Of a DNA stretch of 64,000 nt, positions 36,637 through 44,950 are shown piece after piece. Numbering within the stretch: the stretch's first letter is position 1; the number at the start of each line of letters is the position of its first letter. Source of the DNA: Sphingomonas lacunae (GTDB lineage Bacteria; Pseudomonadota; Alphaproteobacteria; Sphingomonadales; Sphingomonadaceae). The notes beneath the pieces are model-generated. The model was given only the letters and a program-made list of their open reading frames with translations. It ran no database searches and was not told where the DNA came from. The stretch covers positions 1,364,001 through 1,428,000 of the forward strand of contig NZ_CP053015.1 of the NCBI RefSeq assembly GCF_012979535.1. Reading direction: 5' to 3'. The translations under genes were made by a program, and so were the position numbers.

Positions 36637-37541
36637 TGCCCACCCTGCCCAACCCCATCGACTATGCCGTCCCTGGCTTTGTCCTGCTTGTCCTGTTTGA
36701 AATGTGGTTGTCGCGCCGTCGGGACCGCTCCGCCTATGAACCGCGCGATACGCTTACCTCGCTCGGCCTGGGTCTCGGCAGCACTGTCGCCGGCCTCGCC
36801 ACAGGAGCGGTCGTCGTAGCGCTGGCCTTTGCCGTCAGCCGCCATGCCATCTTCAATATCGGTTGGCAGTGGTGGGCCTGGGCTGCCTGCTTTGTGCTCG
36901 ATGACCTCGCCTATTACTGGTTCCACCGCACCGCGCATCGCGTTCGCTGGTTCTGGGCCAGCCATGTCATCCACCACAGCAGCCAGCATTACAATCTGTC
37001 GACCGCCCTCAGACAGACATGGACCGGCTTTTTCAGCCTCGCTTTCGTCTTTCGCCTGCCGCTGTTCCTTATCGGCTTTGAACCGGCGATGGTCTTCTTC
37101 TGCGCCGGGCTCAACCTCATCTACCAGTTCTGGATCCACACCGAAGCGATCCGCCGCCTGCCCCGCTGGGTAGAGGCGGTGATGAACACACCGTCGCATC
37201 ACCGCGTCCATCACGGCGTCAATCCGCGCTATCTCGACACCAACTATGCCGGCGTCTTCATCATCTGGGACCGCCTGTTCGGCACCTTCACGCCCGAGCG
37301 GGATGATGACCCTGTCCGTTATGGCATCATCAAGCAGCTGGGAAGTTTCAACATCCTGTGGGCGGCCTTCCACGAATGGGTTGGCATCGCCCGCGATGTC
37401 TGGTCGGCGCCATGGCGCGCCAAACTCGGCTACATCGTCATGCCCCCCGGCTGGAGCCATGATGGCAGCCGCGACACCAGCGACAGCATAAAGGCCCGCT
37501 GGCAGGAGCGGCAGCCACCGGCTCCGGGCCAACAGGATTGA
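36636..37541 (+). CDS. sterol desaturase / fatty acid hydroxylase family protein
   Basis: This 301-residue integral membrane di-iron oxygenase has the histidine clusters H-R-T-A-H, H-V-I-H-H-S-S, and H-H-R-V-H-H-G-V-N, plus Y-W-F-H-R. Such enzymes hydroxylate or desaturate lipids such as fatty acids, sterols, hopanoids or carotenoids; the substrate is not predictable here. The first base of its ATG is the last base of the upstream TGA, giving TGATG coupling. Confidence 0.9.
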   Translation: MPTLPNPIDYAVPGFVLLVLFEMWLSRRRDRSAYEPRDTLTSLGLGLGSTVAGLATGAVVVALAFAVSRHAIFNIGWQWWAWAACFVLDDLAYYWFHRTAHRVRWFWASHVIHHSSQHYNLSTALRQTWTGFFSLAFVFRLPLFLIGFEPAMVFFCAGLNLIYQFWIHTEAIRRLPRWVEAVMNTPSHHRVHHGVNPRYLDTNYAGVFIIWDRLFGTFTPERDDDPVRYGIIKQLGSFNILWAAFHEWVGIARDVWSAPWRAKLGYIVMPPGWSHDGSRDTSDSIKARWQERQPPAPGQQD

Positions 37542-37626
37542 CGCATCTCCCGGCTTGCACTCCTCGCTAATGACATCCATGTAAGCGGCGAGTGACCGCT
37601 GAAGCGGCAGACCGGGAGAGTGAAGC

Positions 37627-39216
37627 GTGGATCAGTTTGACATCATCGTCGTCGGTGGCGGTTCGGGCGGCAGTGCCGTCGCTGGTCGCCTGTCGGAAGA
37701 TCCCGCGCTCAGCGTCTGCCTTCTCGAAGCTGGTGGAGACAATAACAAGGTCACGGTCAAGACGCCGGGGCTCATGCCGTTCATCGGCGAAAAATCGAAC
37801 TGGCGCTACGAAACCGTGCCGCAACCCGGACTCAATGGCCGCACCGGCTATCAACCGCGCGGCAAGGGGCTCGGCGGTTCCTCGGCGATAAACGCCATGC
37901 TTTATGTGCGGGGCAACCGCTTTGATTATGACCAGTGGGCCAGCCTGGGCGCGTCCGGCTGGAGCTATGATGATGTGCTGCCTTACTTCAAGCGGTCTGA
38001 AGGCAATTGCCGTGGCGCTGACGAGTATCATGGCGGTGATGGCCCGCTGAGTGTCAGCGATCAGCATTGGTCGAACCCCACCAGCAACCGCTTCATCGAA
38101 AGCGCTGCCTCGCTGCAACTGCCACACAATGCCGATTTCAACGGCGCCACGCAGGATGGTTTCGGTCTTTACCAGACCACCCAGCGCAACGGGGAACGCT
38201 GGTCAGCCTCACGCGCTTATGTCGACCCGGCACGCTCGCGGCCCAATTTCACCGTCCGCACCGGGGTATCGGTGGACCGCTTGCTGATCGAACAGGGCAG
38301 GGTGACGGGCGTTGTCGTCCGCCGCGGTCGCGACACACAGGTCCTGCGCGCCCGCGCCGGTGTGATCCTTGCGGCCGGTGCGTTCAACACGCCGCAATTG
38401 ATGATGCTCTCTGGCCTCGGTCCGGCGGCGCATCTCGCTTCGGTCGGCGTCTCACCGCTGGTCGATTTGCCTGGCGTCGGCGAAAATCTCCAGGACCATA
38501 TCGACTATGTGGTCAGCTATCAGACCGAGTCAAAGGATGCGATTGGCGACTCCCTCGCCGGCACTTTCCGCATGGCAAAGGCGATCATCGAACATCGTTT
38601 TCGCCGCACCGGCATCATGACGACGCCCTATGCCGAAGCCGGCGGTTTCTGGCGCACCACATCCGACGCACCGGCACCCGATGTCCAATATCATTTCGTC
38701 CCGGCGATGCTGGAGGATCATGGCCGGGAAAAGGTGAAGGGCCATGGCTACAGCTGCCACACCTGTGTGCTGCGTCCCGAAAGCCGGGGCACTGTCCGCC
38801 TGCGCAGCAGTGACCCCGCGGCCGCGCCGCTGATTGACCCGGCCTTTTTCAGTGACGAACGCGATCTTGCGGTTATGCGTGCCGGGGTGCGGTTCCTCGA
38901 TCGGATCATGACGTCGCCGCCGCTCAGCGACTATAATCCGGTCAATCGCCATCCCGTCGACATGCGGGATGATGCTGCGCTTGATCATGAAATCCGCAGC
39001 CGCGCCGACACTGTCTATCACCCGGTCGGCACCTGCCGCATGGGCAGTGACGATGGCGCGGTGGTTGATCCGACGCTCAAGGTTCGCGGTCTCGAGGGAC
39101 TGTGGATTGCCGATGCCAGCATCATGCCACGGCTTGTCAGTGGCAACACCAATGCCCCCAGCATCATGATCGGTGAACGCGCTGCCGATTTTGTGAAGAT
39201 GGCCCTGCGGGCCTGA
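37627..39216 (+). CDS. GMC family oxidoreductase (choline dehydrogenase type)
   Basis: This 529-residue FAD enzyme has the dinucleotide-binding motif [10 protein letters not shown] and the GMC signatures [14 protein letters not shown] and [15 protein letters not shown]. The C-terminal active-site histidine is seen in [10 protein letters not shown], and the late A-S-x-M-P motif (W-I-A-D-A-S-I-M-P) is present. It oxidises an alcohol, possibly choline or an aliphatic alcohol. It starts with GTG preceded by a GGGAG run. There is no betaine aldehyde dehydrogenase nearby, so a role in glycine betaine synthesis is not supported. Confidence 0.93.
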   Translation: MDQFDIIVVGGGSGGSAVAGRLSEDPALSVCLLEAGGDNNKVTVKTPGLMPFIGEKSNWRYETVPQPGLNGRTGYQPRGKGLGGSSAINAMLYVRGNRFDYDQWASLGASGWSYDDVLPYFKRSEGNCRGADEYHGGDGPLSVSDQHWSNPTSNRFIESAASLQLPHNADFNGATQDGFGLYQTTQRNGERWSASRAYVDPARSRPNFTVRTGVSVDRLLIEQGRVTGVVVRRGRDTQVLRARAGVILAAGAFNTPQLMMLSGLGPAAHLASVGVSPLVDLPGVGENLQDHIDYVVSYQTESKDAIGDSLAGTFRMAKAIIEHRFRRTGIMTTPYAEAGGFWRTTSDAPAPDVQYHFVPAMLEDHGREKVKGHGYSCHTCVLRPESRGTVRLRSSDPAAAPLIDPAFFSDERDLAVMRAGVRFLDRIMTSPPLSDYNPVNRHPVDMRDDAALDHEIRSRADTVYHPVGTCRMGSDDGAVVDPTLKVRGLEGLWIADASIMPRLVSGNTNAPSIMIGERAADFVKMALRA

Positions 39217-39365
39217 CAGCAGGGCGTCCTGGTCCCCGTTTCACCGCCGTCTGTCCGCCGATTCCGCTCCCGGGAATCGCTCGGGATGAGGTCTGTCGTG
39301 CTGGTCACTGTGGCGAATCAGCCCTCAGACCCGCGGAGTAGATTCGGCTGATCCGGGCTCCTGAT

Positions 39366-39382
39366 CCGACATATTATGTCGG
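39366..39382. promoter_or_regulatory. 17-bp palindrome, possible operator
   Basis: CCGACATA-T-TATGTCGG is a perfect dyad with one central base. It lies in AT-richer surroundings inside the non-coding region. No adjacent start codon identifies the regulated gene. Confidence 0.45.
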
Positions 39383-39479
39383 CAATTCCGCCCAGAACGT
39401 CCTTTTCGCACGTGCAGCAAATGGCGGAATATCGGGATTTTGGGCATTTGATTGGCTGCCGCTCACCCGGATCACGGAC

Positions 39480-39517
39480 AAAAAAACGGGCCGGAGGCGC
39501 ATGACGCTCTCCGACCC
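39480..39517 (-). terminator. minus-strand intrinsic terminator of an unassigned transcript
   Basis: Read leftward, a GC-rich hairpin (arms 39517-39505 and 39500-39488, TCAT loop, one bulge) is followed by seven Ts. No minus-strand gene ends nearby, because amtB already has its own terminator at 39672-39704. This is therefore evidence for a separate short RNA. Confidence 0.7.
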
Positions 39518-39600
39518 AGCCTTCCGGGCTCTCCCCTCCCGAAACTCGTGATGATCTTATGGCGCGCTTCGTGGCGTTAGAAAAGAGAAAAATTACACCC
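39480..39600 (-). ncRNA. candidate small RNA with intrinsic terminator
   Basis: The minus strand between the two terminators has no good ORF. It contains a hairpin TTTCGGG / CCCGGAA whose nine-base loop AGGGGAGAG is Shine-Dalgarno-like (39544-39522), then the terminator hairpin and T-run. The 5' end is unknown; TAATTTTT (around 39594-39587) could be part of a promoter. I do not recognise an Rfam family. Confidence 0.4.
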
Positions 39601-39671
39601 AGATGAACAGGGACGCAGCGCGTCCGGCGAAACCCGCGCAATTCCTACCGTTTCACTATTGATATGATTGC

Positions 39672-39704
39672 AAAAAATGGCCGGAGCGAAATGCGCTCCG
39701 GCCA
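39672..39704 (-). terminator. intrinsic terminator of the glnK-amtB transcript
   Basis: A perfect 11-bp stem TGGCCGGAGCG / CGCTCCGGCCA with a five-base loop is followed on the minus strand by six Ts (39677-39672). It lies about 155 bases after the amtB stop codon, leaving a long structured 3' untranslated region. Confidence 0.92.
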
Positions 39705-39851
39705 GTGGGTTCGCAGGAGGAACCTGGGTGGGGACCGCTCCCGCCTTCCCGGGAAGGGAGAGGAGAGGGAGGGTGGCAACGGTCCCGAGAGGGTCTGCCT
39801 GGGGGTGGCGTCTCTTGTTTGTATCCGGCCGGGCCCCCCGACCCGGCCGGA
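39672..39851 (-). ncRNA. structured amtB 3' UTR, possible 3'-derived small RNA
   Basis: After the amtB stop the transcript would contain in order a 10-bp GC stem (TCCGGCCGGG / CCCGGCCGGA, 39851-39824) and a long nested element closed by GGGACCG / CGGTCCC (39786-39731) with CTTCCCGGGAAG inside. A hairpin GGTTC / GAACC with loop CTCCTGC (39724-39708) and the terminator hairpin follow. A CU-rich anti-Shine-Dalgarno loop before a terminator is typical of regulatory sRNAs of alphaproteobacteria. Whether it is an independent RNA is inference. Confidence 0.45.
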
Positions 39852-39859
39852 CATGTCGG

Positions 39860-41251
39860 TCAATAGTTGTAAGCCCGCTCGCCATGGTCGGTGAGGTCGA
39901 GACCTTCGCGCTCGCCCTCTTCGGTCGGGCGCAGACCAATGGTCAGCTTGGCGGCATAGAGGGCGATAGCTGTGCCGATTGCAGCCCAGATGACCGTGGT
40001 CCCAACCGCATAGAGCTGGATGAGCAGCTGTTCGCCGATCGCTTTGCTGCCATCTCCCGGGCCGCCGAACTGGGGTGCAAAGACCACAGCCGTGCCGAGC
40101 GCGCCGACGATGCCGCCTACGCCGTGGATGCCAAAGGCATCGAGCGCATCGTCATACTTCAGCTTGGTCTTGAGCCAGGTGACGGCATAGTAGCAGATCA
40201 CTGAAGAGACGGCGCCGAGGATGATGGCTCCGAACGGTCCGCTGTTGCCGGCAGCCGGGGTTACCGCGACGAGCCCGGCGATGATGCCCGAACAAAAGCC
40301 CAGAGCCGAACCCTTGTGGCCATTGACGCGCTCGGTCAGCATCCAGAACAAGCCCCCGGCAGCGGTCGCCACAAAGGTATTGATCATCGCCAGACCGGCC
40401 GAGCCATTGGCTTCCAGTGCAGAGCCGGCGTTGAAACCGAACCAGCCCACCCACAGCAGACCGGTGCCCACCAATGTCAGCGTCAGCGAGTGCGGAGGCA
40501 TGATTTCCTTGCCATAGCCGATGCGCTTGCCAAGGATGACCGCGGCCACCAGTGCGGACACGCCGGCATTGATGTGGACGACCGTTCCGCCGGCAAAGTC
40601 CAGTGCGCCCATCTCGAAGAACAGGCCGCCACCGGCCCACACCATGTGGGCAATCGGGAAATAGACGATGGTCAGCCAGATTGCCGTGAACAGCATGACA
40701 GCCGAAAATTTGATGCGTTCAACCATCGATCCCAGAACCAGTGCTGCCGTGATTGCCGCAAAGGTCATCTGGAAACTGATGAACACATACTCAGGGATTT
40801 CGACGCCCTCAGAGAAGGTCGCGGCCTGGCTTGACGCATCCACGCCAGCCAGGAACCATTTACCCCAGCTGATATAGGCATTTCCTTCGGGGCCAAAGGC
40901 CAGGCCATAGCCGTACATCACCCAGATGATCATGGCGAGACAGGCGACAGCGCCCACCTGCGTCATGACCGACAGCATGTTCTTGGTCCGGGCCAGGCCG
41001 CCATAGAAAAGCGCCAGTCCGGGCAGGATCATGAGCAGGACAAGAACCGTGGACGTCATCATCCAGGCCGTGTCGCCCTTGTCTACCGTGGCGACAACTG
41101 CTTCTGCCGCTGCCGGAGCAGCTGCGGCAGCAGCGTCTGTGGCGGTCGCAGCGACAGCCTCCGCCGCCTCCTGCGCCCAGGCGCCGACGCTGGTGGCCAG
41201 CGCCGCTGCGGCGCCTCCCCAGGCGGCGGTTCGTGCGAGCAATCGCTGCAT
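39860..41251 (-). CDS. amtB: ammonium transporter
   Basis: This roughly 463-residue transporter has a signal peptide (A-T-S-V-G-A-W-A-Q), an Ala-rich linker and eleven predicted membrane segments. Amt signatures include D-T-A-W-M-M-T-S-T-V-L-V-L-L-M, P-G-L-A-L-F-Y-G-G-L-A-R-T-K-N, D-F-A-G-G-T-V-V-H-I-N-A-G and C-S-G-I-I-A-G-L-V-A-V-T-P-A-A-G, followed by D-A-F-G-I-H-G-V-G-G. It moves ammonium and is gated by GlnK. ATG 41251 fits the signal peptide; a GTG at 41305 overlapping the glnK stop (GTGA) is an alternative that would add 18 residues. Confidence 0.95.
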   Translation of the reverse strand: MQRLLARTAAWGGAAAALATSVGAWAQEAAEAVAATATDAAAAAAPAAAEAVVATVDKGDTAWMMTSTVLVLLMILPGLALFYGGLARTKNMLSVMTQVGAVACLAMIIWVMYGYGLAFGPEGNAYISWGKWFLAGVDASSQAATFSEGVEIPEYVFISFQMTFAAITAALVLGSMVERIKFSAVMLFTAIWLTIVYFPIAHMVWAGGGLFFEMGALDFAGGTVVHINAGVSALVAAVILGKRIGYGKEIMPPHSLTLTLVGTGLLWVGWFGFNAGSALEANGSAGLAMINTFVATAAGGLFWMLTERVNGHKGSALGFCSGIIAGLVAVTPAAGNSGPFGAIILGAVSSVICYYAVTWLKTKLKYDDALDAFGIHGVGGIVGALGTAVVFAPQFGGPGDGSKAIGEQLLIQLYAVGTTVIWAAIGTAIALYAAKLTIGLRPTEEGEREGLDLTDHGERAYNY

Positions 41252-41301
41252 TCCCCTTGTTCCTTTCTTGTCGCTTGTCGCGATGGCGTTGCTATTTTCG
41301 G

Positions 41302-41640
41302 TCACAGCGCGGCCTCCCCGGTTTCGCCGGTGCGGATGCGCACCGCTTCGGCGACGTCGAGGACAAATATCTTGCCGTCGCCGATGTTGCCGGTTCCGGC
41401 AGCCTGCTGGATCGTCTCGACCGCACGAGCGGCGATGTCGGTGTCGCAAACCAGTTCAATCTTCACCTTGGGCACCATGTTGGTGGCATATTCGGCACCG
41501 CGGTAAATTTCGGTCTGGCCCTTTTGGCGGCCGAACCCCTTGACCTCGGAAACAGTCATGCCGGTGACGCCCAATTGGGTCAGCGCCTCGCGGACCTCGT
41601 CGAGCTTGAACGGTTTGATGATGGCGATGATAAGTCGCAT
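41302..41640 (-). CDS. glnK: PII nitrogen regulatory protein
   Basis: This 112-residue PII protein starts M-R-L-I-I-A-I-I-K-P-F-K-L-D-E-V. The T-loop has the uridylylated tyrosine Y51 in G-A-E-Y-A-T-N-M-V-P-K, and the C-terminus ends R-T-G-E-T-G-E-A-A-L. It senses 2-oxoglutarate and ATP/ADP and inhibits AmtB when ammonium is plentiful. An AAGGGGGG ribosome site precedes ATG 41640. A sigma-54 promoter lies about 40 bases upstream, and amtB follows directly. Confidence 0.97.
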   Translation of the reverse strand: MRLIIAIIKPFKLDEVREALTQLGVTGMTVSEVKGFGRQKGQTEIYRGAEYATNMVPKVKIELVCDTDIAARAVETIQQAAGTGNIGDGKIFVLDVAEAVRIRTGETGEAAL

Positions 41641-41678
41641 GCGCCCCCCCTTGCAGTTGTGTGGCATGATCATGCCTC

Positions 41679-41693
41679 GCAAGGAGCGTGCCA
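41679..41693 (-). promoter_or_regulatory. sigma-54 (RpoN) promoter of glnK-amtB
   Basis: The minus strand reads TGGCAC-GCTCC-TTGC, an exact match to the -24/-12 consensus TGGCAC-N5-TTGC, with the invariant GG and GC correctly spaced. Transcription should start near 41667, giving a leader of about 27 bases. NtrC sites would be expected upstream (higher coordinates); I could not identify a clear one. Confidence 0.9.
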
Positions 41694-41836
41694 GTTCAGG
41701 ATTCCGGTCGCTTTGGCGAGTCTTGTACCTTTTACGGGTAGTGCGCGCCCGTTTTTCGTGCGTTGCCGGAATGATGCTGCCCGAATTTCAGGCACATGCC
41801 TGGCTCATGCCCGGGCACTGGGCGGCCGTTCCCCGA

Positions 41837-42556
41837 TCAGGGCGTCAATCGCGCCCAGACGGGCAGATGGTCTGAAGCCACGGCGGCTGTGGCGCTGTGA
41901 TGCACGGCGCATTGTTCTACGCTGATGTCCGGGGAAATGATGATGCGGTCCAGCTGTGCAACCGGCCGCCGGGCATGGAAACTGCGACCTGGCGCCAACA
42001 CTTCATGGCTGCCGGCAAATTCGCGCAGCGCACCGCCGACCGGGGACCATTCGTTGAGATCCCCCATCATCACTGTCGGGCAGGGAGCCGGACAGGCCCG
42101 CAGATGGGCCAGTATGGCACGGATCTGGTGACGCCGGCGGATGCCTGACAGGTCCAGGTGCATACCAACCACGCGTAACCGGCGGGCTCCGGCTTGCAGC
42201 TCGACGCAGATCGCGCCCCGTGGCTCAAGCGTGGGCAACGGGACCGCCTCGGCGCCCAGCACCTCCAGCCCCTTGCGGACCAGCATGGCATTGCCGTGCC
42301 AGCCGATGCTGTCTGGCCGGGTGTTGAGCGGTACGGCCCGCCAGGGACTTTCATCAATCAGGCCCAGGGGCAGGGCGGTGATGCGCCGGCCAAAGCGCCG
42401 GTCGGCTTCCTGCAGGGCGATCACATCCGCGTCGATCTCATGCAGCACGCGCATGATCCGCTCGGGGTCGCGCCGCCGGTCGAGGCCCACCGCCTTGCGG
42501 ATGTTGTAACTGGCAAAGGTCAGCGCAGCGCCGCCGTCCGGATTGCCCGCCGACAT
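41837..42556 (-). CDS. endonuclease/exonuclease/phosphatase family protein
   Basis: This 239-residue EEP-fold protein has the motifs F-A-S-Y-N-I-R-K (N), A-L-Q-E-A-D (catalytic Glu), G-M-H-L-D-L, M-G-D-L-N-E-W (D/N pair), and the terminal S-D-H-L-P-V (His). These are the metal and catalytic residues of the DNase I/sphingomyelinase/phosphatase superfamily. No signal peptide is visible. It follows the DUF924 gene by three bases in a leftward run with tldD. Confidence 0.9.
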   Translation of the reverse strand: MSAGNPDGGAALTFASYNIRKAVGLDRRRDPERIMRVLHEIDADVIALQEADRRFGRRITALPLGLIDESPWRAVPLNTRPDSIGWHGNAMLVRKGLEVLGAEAVPLPTLEPRGAICVELQAGARRLRVVGMHLDLSGIRRRHQIRAILAHLRACPAPCPTVMMGDLNEWSPVGGALREFAGSHEVLAPGRSFHARRPVAQLDRIIISPDISVEQCAVHHSATAAVASDHLPVWARLTP

Positions 42557-42559
42557 GGC

Positions 42560-43147
42560 TTACCAGTCGGCTCCGGCGGCAATTGCCTCGGCTTCGCCGG
42601 GACGGTCTGGACGGCCCAAAGCGGCGTTACGGTGCGGAAACCGCCCGAACCGCTTGATGACCTCAAAATGCCTTTGCGCATAATCACTTAGGTCAGGACG
42701 ACCAAGGTCACCTATGTGCTTTAGTGCCTCTAGCTGGTCCTCTATCCGCTCGCTGTGTTCAAACGGCAGATAACAAAACAACCTCTCATCCACTGACAGT
42801 CCGTGATCGAATCCGGCGGCAACAATGCCCCGCGCAATGGCCAGTGCCAGTGCATCCGTGGCAAAGGCCTCCGCATTGCCGCGATGGACGTTGCGCGGCA
42901 CCTGATCGAACAGGATCACAGCCGCCAGCGCTGTCTGCGCGTCACCCAGAAAATGCTCCGGCAGCCGATGGCGCAGGGCCTCCCTCCAAGGTTCAAACTG
43001 CGCAACCTCGGCATCAAATGCTGGTCCTCCTTTGAACCAGTGACTCTGATCATGATCGACAAACCAGAAACCCAGCAACCGTTCGAACCAGTTCGCTGGC
43101 ACTGTAAAGGCTGCCGCATCGCCCCAGTCCTGCGGGTCTCCGCTCAC
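42560..43147 (-). CDS. DUF924 family protein
   Basis: This 195-residue alpha-helical protein has a GTG start (43147) overlapping the tldD stop (GTGA). It contains the DUF924 hallmarks L-L-G-F-W-F-V-D-H, W-F-K-G-G-P-A-F-D, I-L-F-D-Q-V-P-R-N-V-H-R and C-Y-L-P-F-E-H-S-E. The family resembles TPR-type folds and its biochemical role is unknown. The overlap shows cotranslation with tldD. Confidence 0.92.
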   Translation of the reverse strand: MSGDPQDWGDAAAFTVPANWFERLLGFWFVDHDQSHWFKGGPAFDAEVAQFEPWREALRHRLPEHFLGDAQTALAAVILFDQVPRNVHRGNAEAFATDALALAIARGIVAAGFDHGLSVDERLFCYLPFEHSERIEDQLEALKHIGDLGRPDLSDYAQRHFEVIKRFGRFPHRNAALGRPDRPGEAEAIAAGADW

Positions 43148-44598
43148 GCGGCCGTTCCGCCGACAGTGATCCCGTCGATCAACAGCGTCGGCTGACCGAC
43201 TCCGGCCGGCACGCTCTGCCCGCCCTTGCCGCACATGCCAATGCCTTCGTCGATCGCCATGTCGTTGCCAATTCCCGTTACCCGCGTCAACACACTCGGT
43301 CCGTCACCGATCAGGGTTGCGCCCTTTACGGGAGCGATCTTCTTTCCGTTCTTCACCCGCCACGCTTCGGTACAGGAGAATGTGAACTTGCCCGAGACGA
43401 TGTCCACCTGCCCACCACCAAAGCTGGTGGCATAAATGCCATCCTTGATCCGCGACAACAGTTCTTCCGGGTCATCTTTGCCGCCGCGCATAAAGGTATT
43501 GGTCATACGAGGCATTGGCGCGTGGGCAAAGCTCTCGCGCCGGCCATTGCCGGTCGGTTCGACGCCCATCAGTCGGGCATTCAGCCGGTCCTGCATATAG
43601 CCTTTCAGGATTCCATCCTCGATCAGCACTGTCTCGCTTGTCGGTGTGCCCTCATCGTCGATGCTCAGCGATCCGCGGCGACCGCCCGATACAGGGGAGG
43701 CGAGGCTGCCGTCATCAATCACTGTCACGCCCGGCGCCGCCACCCTCTGGCCGATGCGGCCGGAAAAGGCGCTGGTGCCCTTGCGGTTGAAATCACCTTC
43801 GAGGCCGTGGCCGACTGCTTCATGCAGAAGCACGCCGGGCCAGCCAGGGCCCAGCAGCACCGTCATTTCTCCCGCCGGTGCATCGACCGAGGCGAGGTTG
43901 GTCAGTGCCTGCTTCAGTGCCTCGTCAATTGCTCTGTTCCAGGTGGCCGGCTCGAGCAGATCATCATAGAGACGCCGCCCGCCAATGCCGAATGACCCGC
44001 TTTCGCGCCGGCCATTTTCCTCGGCGACGATGCTCACATTCAACCTGACCAGCGGGCGGACGTCGTTGGCGGTAAAGCCATCCGCCCGGACAATCTCGAT
44101 CACCGACCAGCTGCCAACAAGACTCACTGAAACCTGCACGACACGGGGGTCACGCGCCCGAGCTGCTGAATCGATCATCTGGCATAGTGTCACCTTGTCG
44201 GTAAACGGCACCAGATCGAGCGGATTGGCATCGGTGTACAGGTGCCGGTTGGTGCGCGGCGGTGGCGCGGTATGCGCTTGCTTCGCCGGATCGATCAGCC
44301 GCAAAGTCGCCATCGATCGGCGGATTGCTGCCGCACTGATTTCGCCAGCATGGGCAAATCCGGTCATCTCTCCAGAAACCGCCCTCAGGCCAAAGCCACT
44401 GTCTGTCGAATAATCTGCTGTCTTGAGTTGCCCGTCGTCAAAGCCCAGCGATTCGCTCACCCGATATTGCAGGTAAAGCTCTCCGTCTTCCGCTGCAGCT
44501 AGCGCCTCCGCAGTGAGGTGCCGCGCATCGTCAGGATCAAGTAGGCCCGGACGATAAAGAAGGGAGCGTGTATCGGAATGCAGTGTCATGCCGATCAT
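43144..44598 (-). CDS. tldD: metalloprotease TldD
   Basis: This 484-residue subunit of the TldD/TldE (PmbA) protease carries the zinc motif H-E-A-V-G-H-G-L-E-G-D and the C-terminal G-M-C-G-K-G-G-Q-S-V-P-A-G-V-G-Q-P-T. TldD/E degrades unfolded peptides, processes microcins and supports CcdA turnover in enterics. The partner PmbA is not in this window. A second ATG three codons in (44589) is an alternative start. Confidence 0.96.
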   Translation of the reverse strand: MIGMTLHSDTRSLLYRPGLLDPDDARHLTAEALAAAEDGELYLQYRVSESLGFDDGQLKTADYSTDSGFGLRAVSGEMTGFAHAGEISAAAIRRSMATLRLIDPAKQAHTAPPPRTNRHLYTDANPLDLVPFTDKVTLCQMIDSAARARDPRVVQVSVSLVGSWSVIEIVRADGFTANDVRPLVRLNVSIVAEENGRRESGSFGIGGRRLYDDLLEPATWNRAIDEALKQALTNLASVDAPAGEMTVLLGPGWPGVLLHEAVGHGLEGDFNRKGTSAFSGRIGQRVAAPGVTVIDDGSLASPVSGGRRGSLSIDDEGTPTSETVLIEDGILKGYMQDRLNARLMGVEPTGNGRRESFAHAPMPRMTNTFMRGGKDDPEELLSRIKDGIYATSFGGGQVDIVSGKFTFSCTEAWRVKNGKKIAPVKGATLIGDGPSVLTRVTGIGNDMAIDEGIGMCGKGGQSVPAGVGQPTLLIDGITVGGTAA

Positions 44599-44651
44599 AT
44601 AGTCGGCCAGTGGGCCATTGCGATAGGGGCGCTTGTGCTTAAACGGTGCAA

Positions 44652-44894
44652 TCAGGCTTTTGCTGTATGCGCCCTGTCATGCCCGTCATCGGAGATTACG
44701 CTTTGGCCAAGATCGGCAGGGCCACCGGCAAGGATAAAGCGGCGGTCGCAATAACCACAATCAGCGTAGCCGATCGCCGAATCAATCTGCAGCCACACCC
44801 GCGGGTGACCTAACGCGGTCCCGGCGACATCACTGGCGCCCATGCACGCGACACGTGGAGAGTTGGTGCGGGATGTTTCAGGTGGTTGAGTCAT
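44652..44894 (-). CDS. zinc-finger domain protein (zf-CHCC)
   Basis: This 80-residue protein contains the CHCC zinc site: C17 (V-A-C-M-G), H30 (G-H-P-R-V-W-L) and C46/C49 (Y-A-D-C-G-Y-C-D). The module is homologous to the small NDUFS6-type subunit of respiratory complex I, and in alphaproteobacteria it usually occurs as a standalone protein. The C-terminal 25 residues after the finger look unconserved. Confidence 0.88.
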   Translation of the reverse strand: MTQPPETSRTNSPRVACMGASDVAGTALGHPRVWLQIDSAIGYADCGYCDRRFILAGGPADLGQSVISDDGHDRAHTAKA

Positions 44895-44950
44895 GGCACG
44901 AAGCGATTAGCAGTGCCGGCCGCCACCTGCAATGGCGGCGTCTATTGTGA

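Larger units (their letters stand above)
39217..39859. other. structured intergenic region, candidate small RNAs
   Basis: This stretch of 643 bases has no convincing protein gene. From left to right it contains CGATTCC/GGAATCG (39259-39279), a 17-bp palindrome at 39366-39382, a minus-strand terminator at 39480-39517, a hairpin with an A/G-rich loop at 39522-39544, GGACGC-AGC-GCGTCC at 39611-39625, a second minus-strand terminator at 39672-39704, a hairpin with an anti-Shine-Dalgarno-like loop at 39708-39724, a long nested structure at 39731-39786 and a 10-bp stem at 39824-39851 just after the amtB stop. Confidence 0.7.

Noticed and set aside
39318..39641. A 107-codon minus-strand open frame in the intergenic region
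   Set aside because: It crosses terminator-like structure and gives a Cys/Arg-rich sequence with no start context; a non-coding RNA is more likely.
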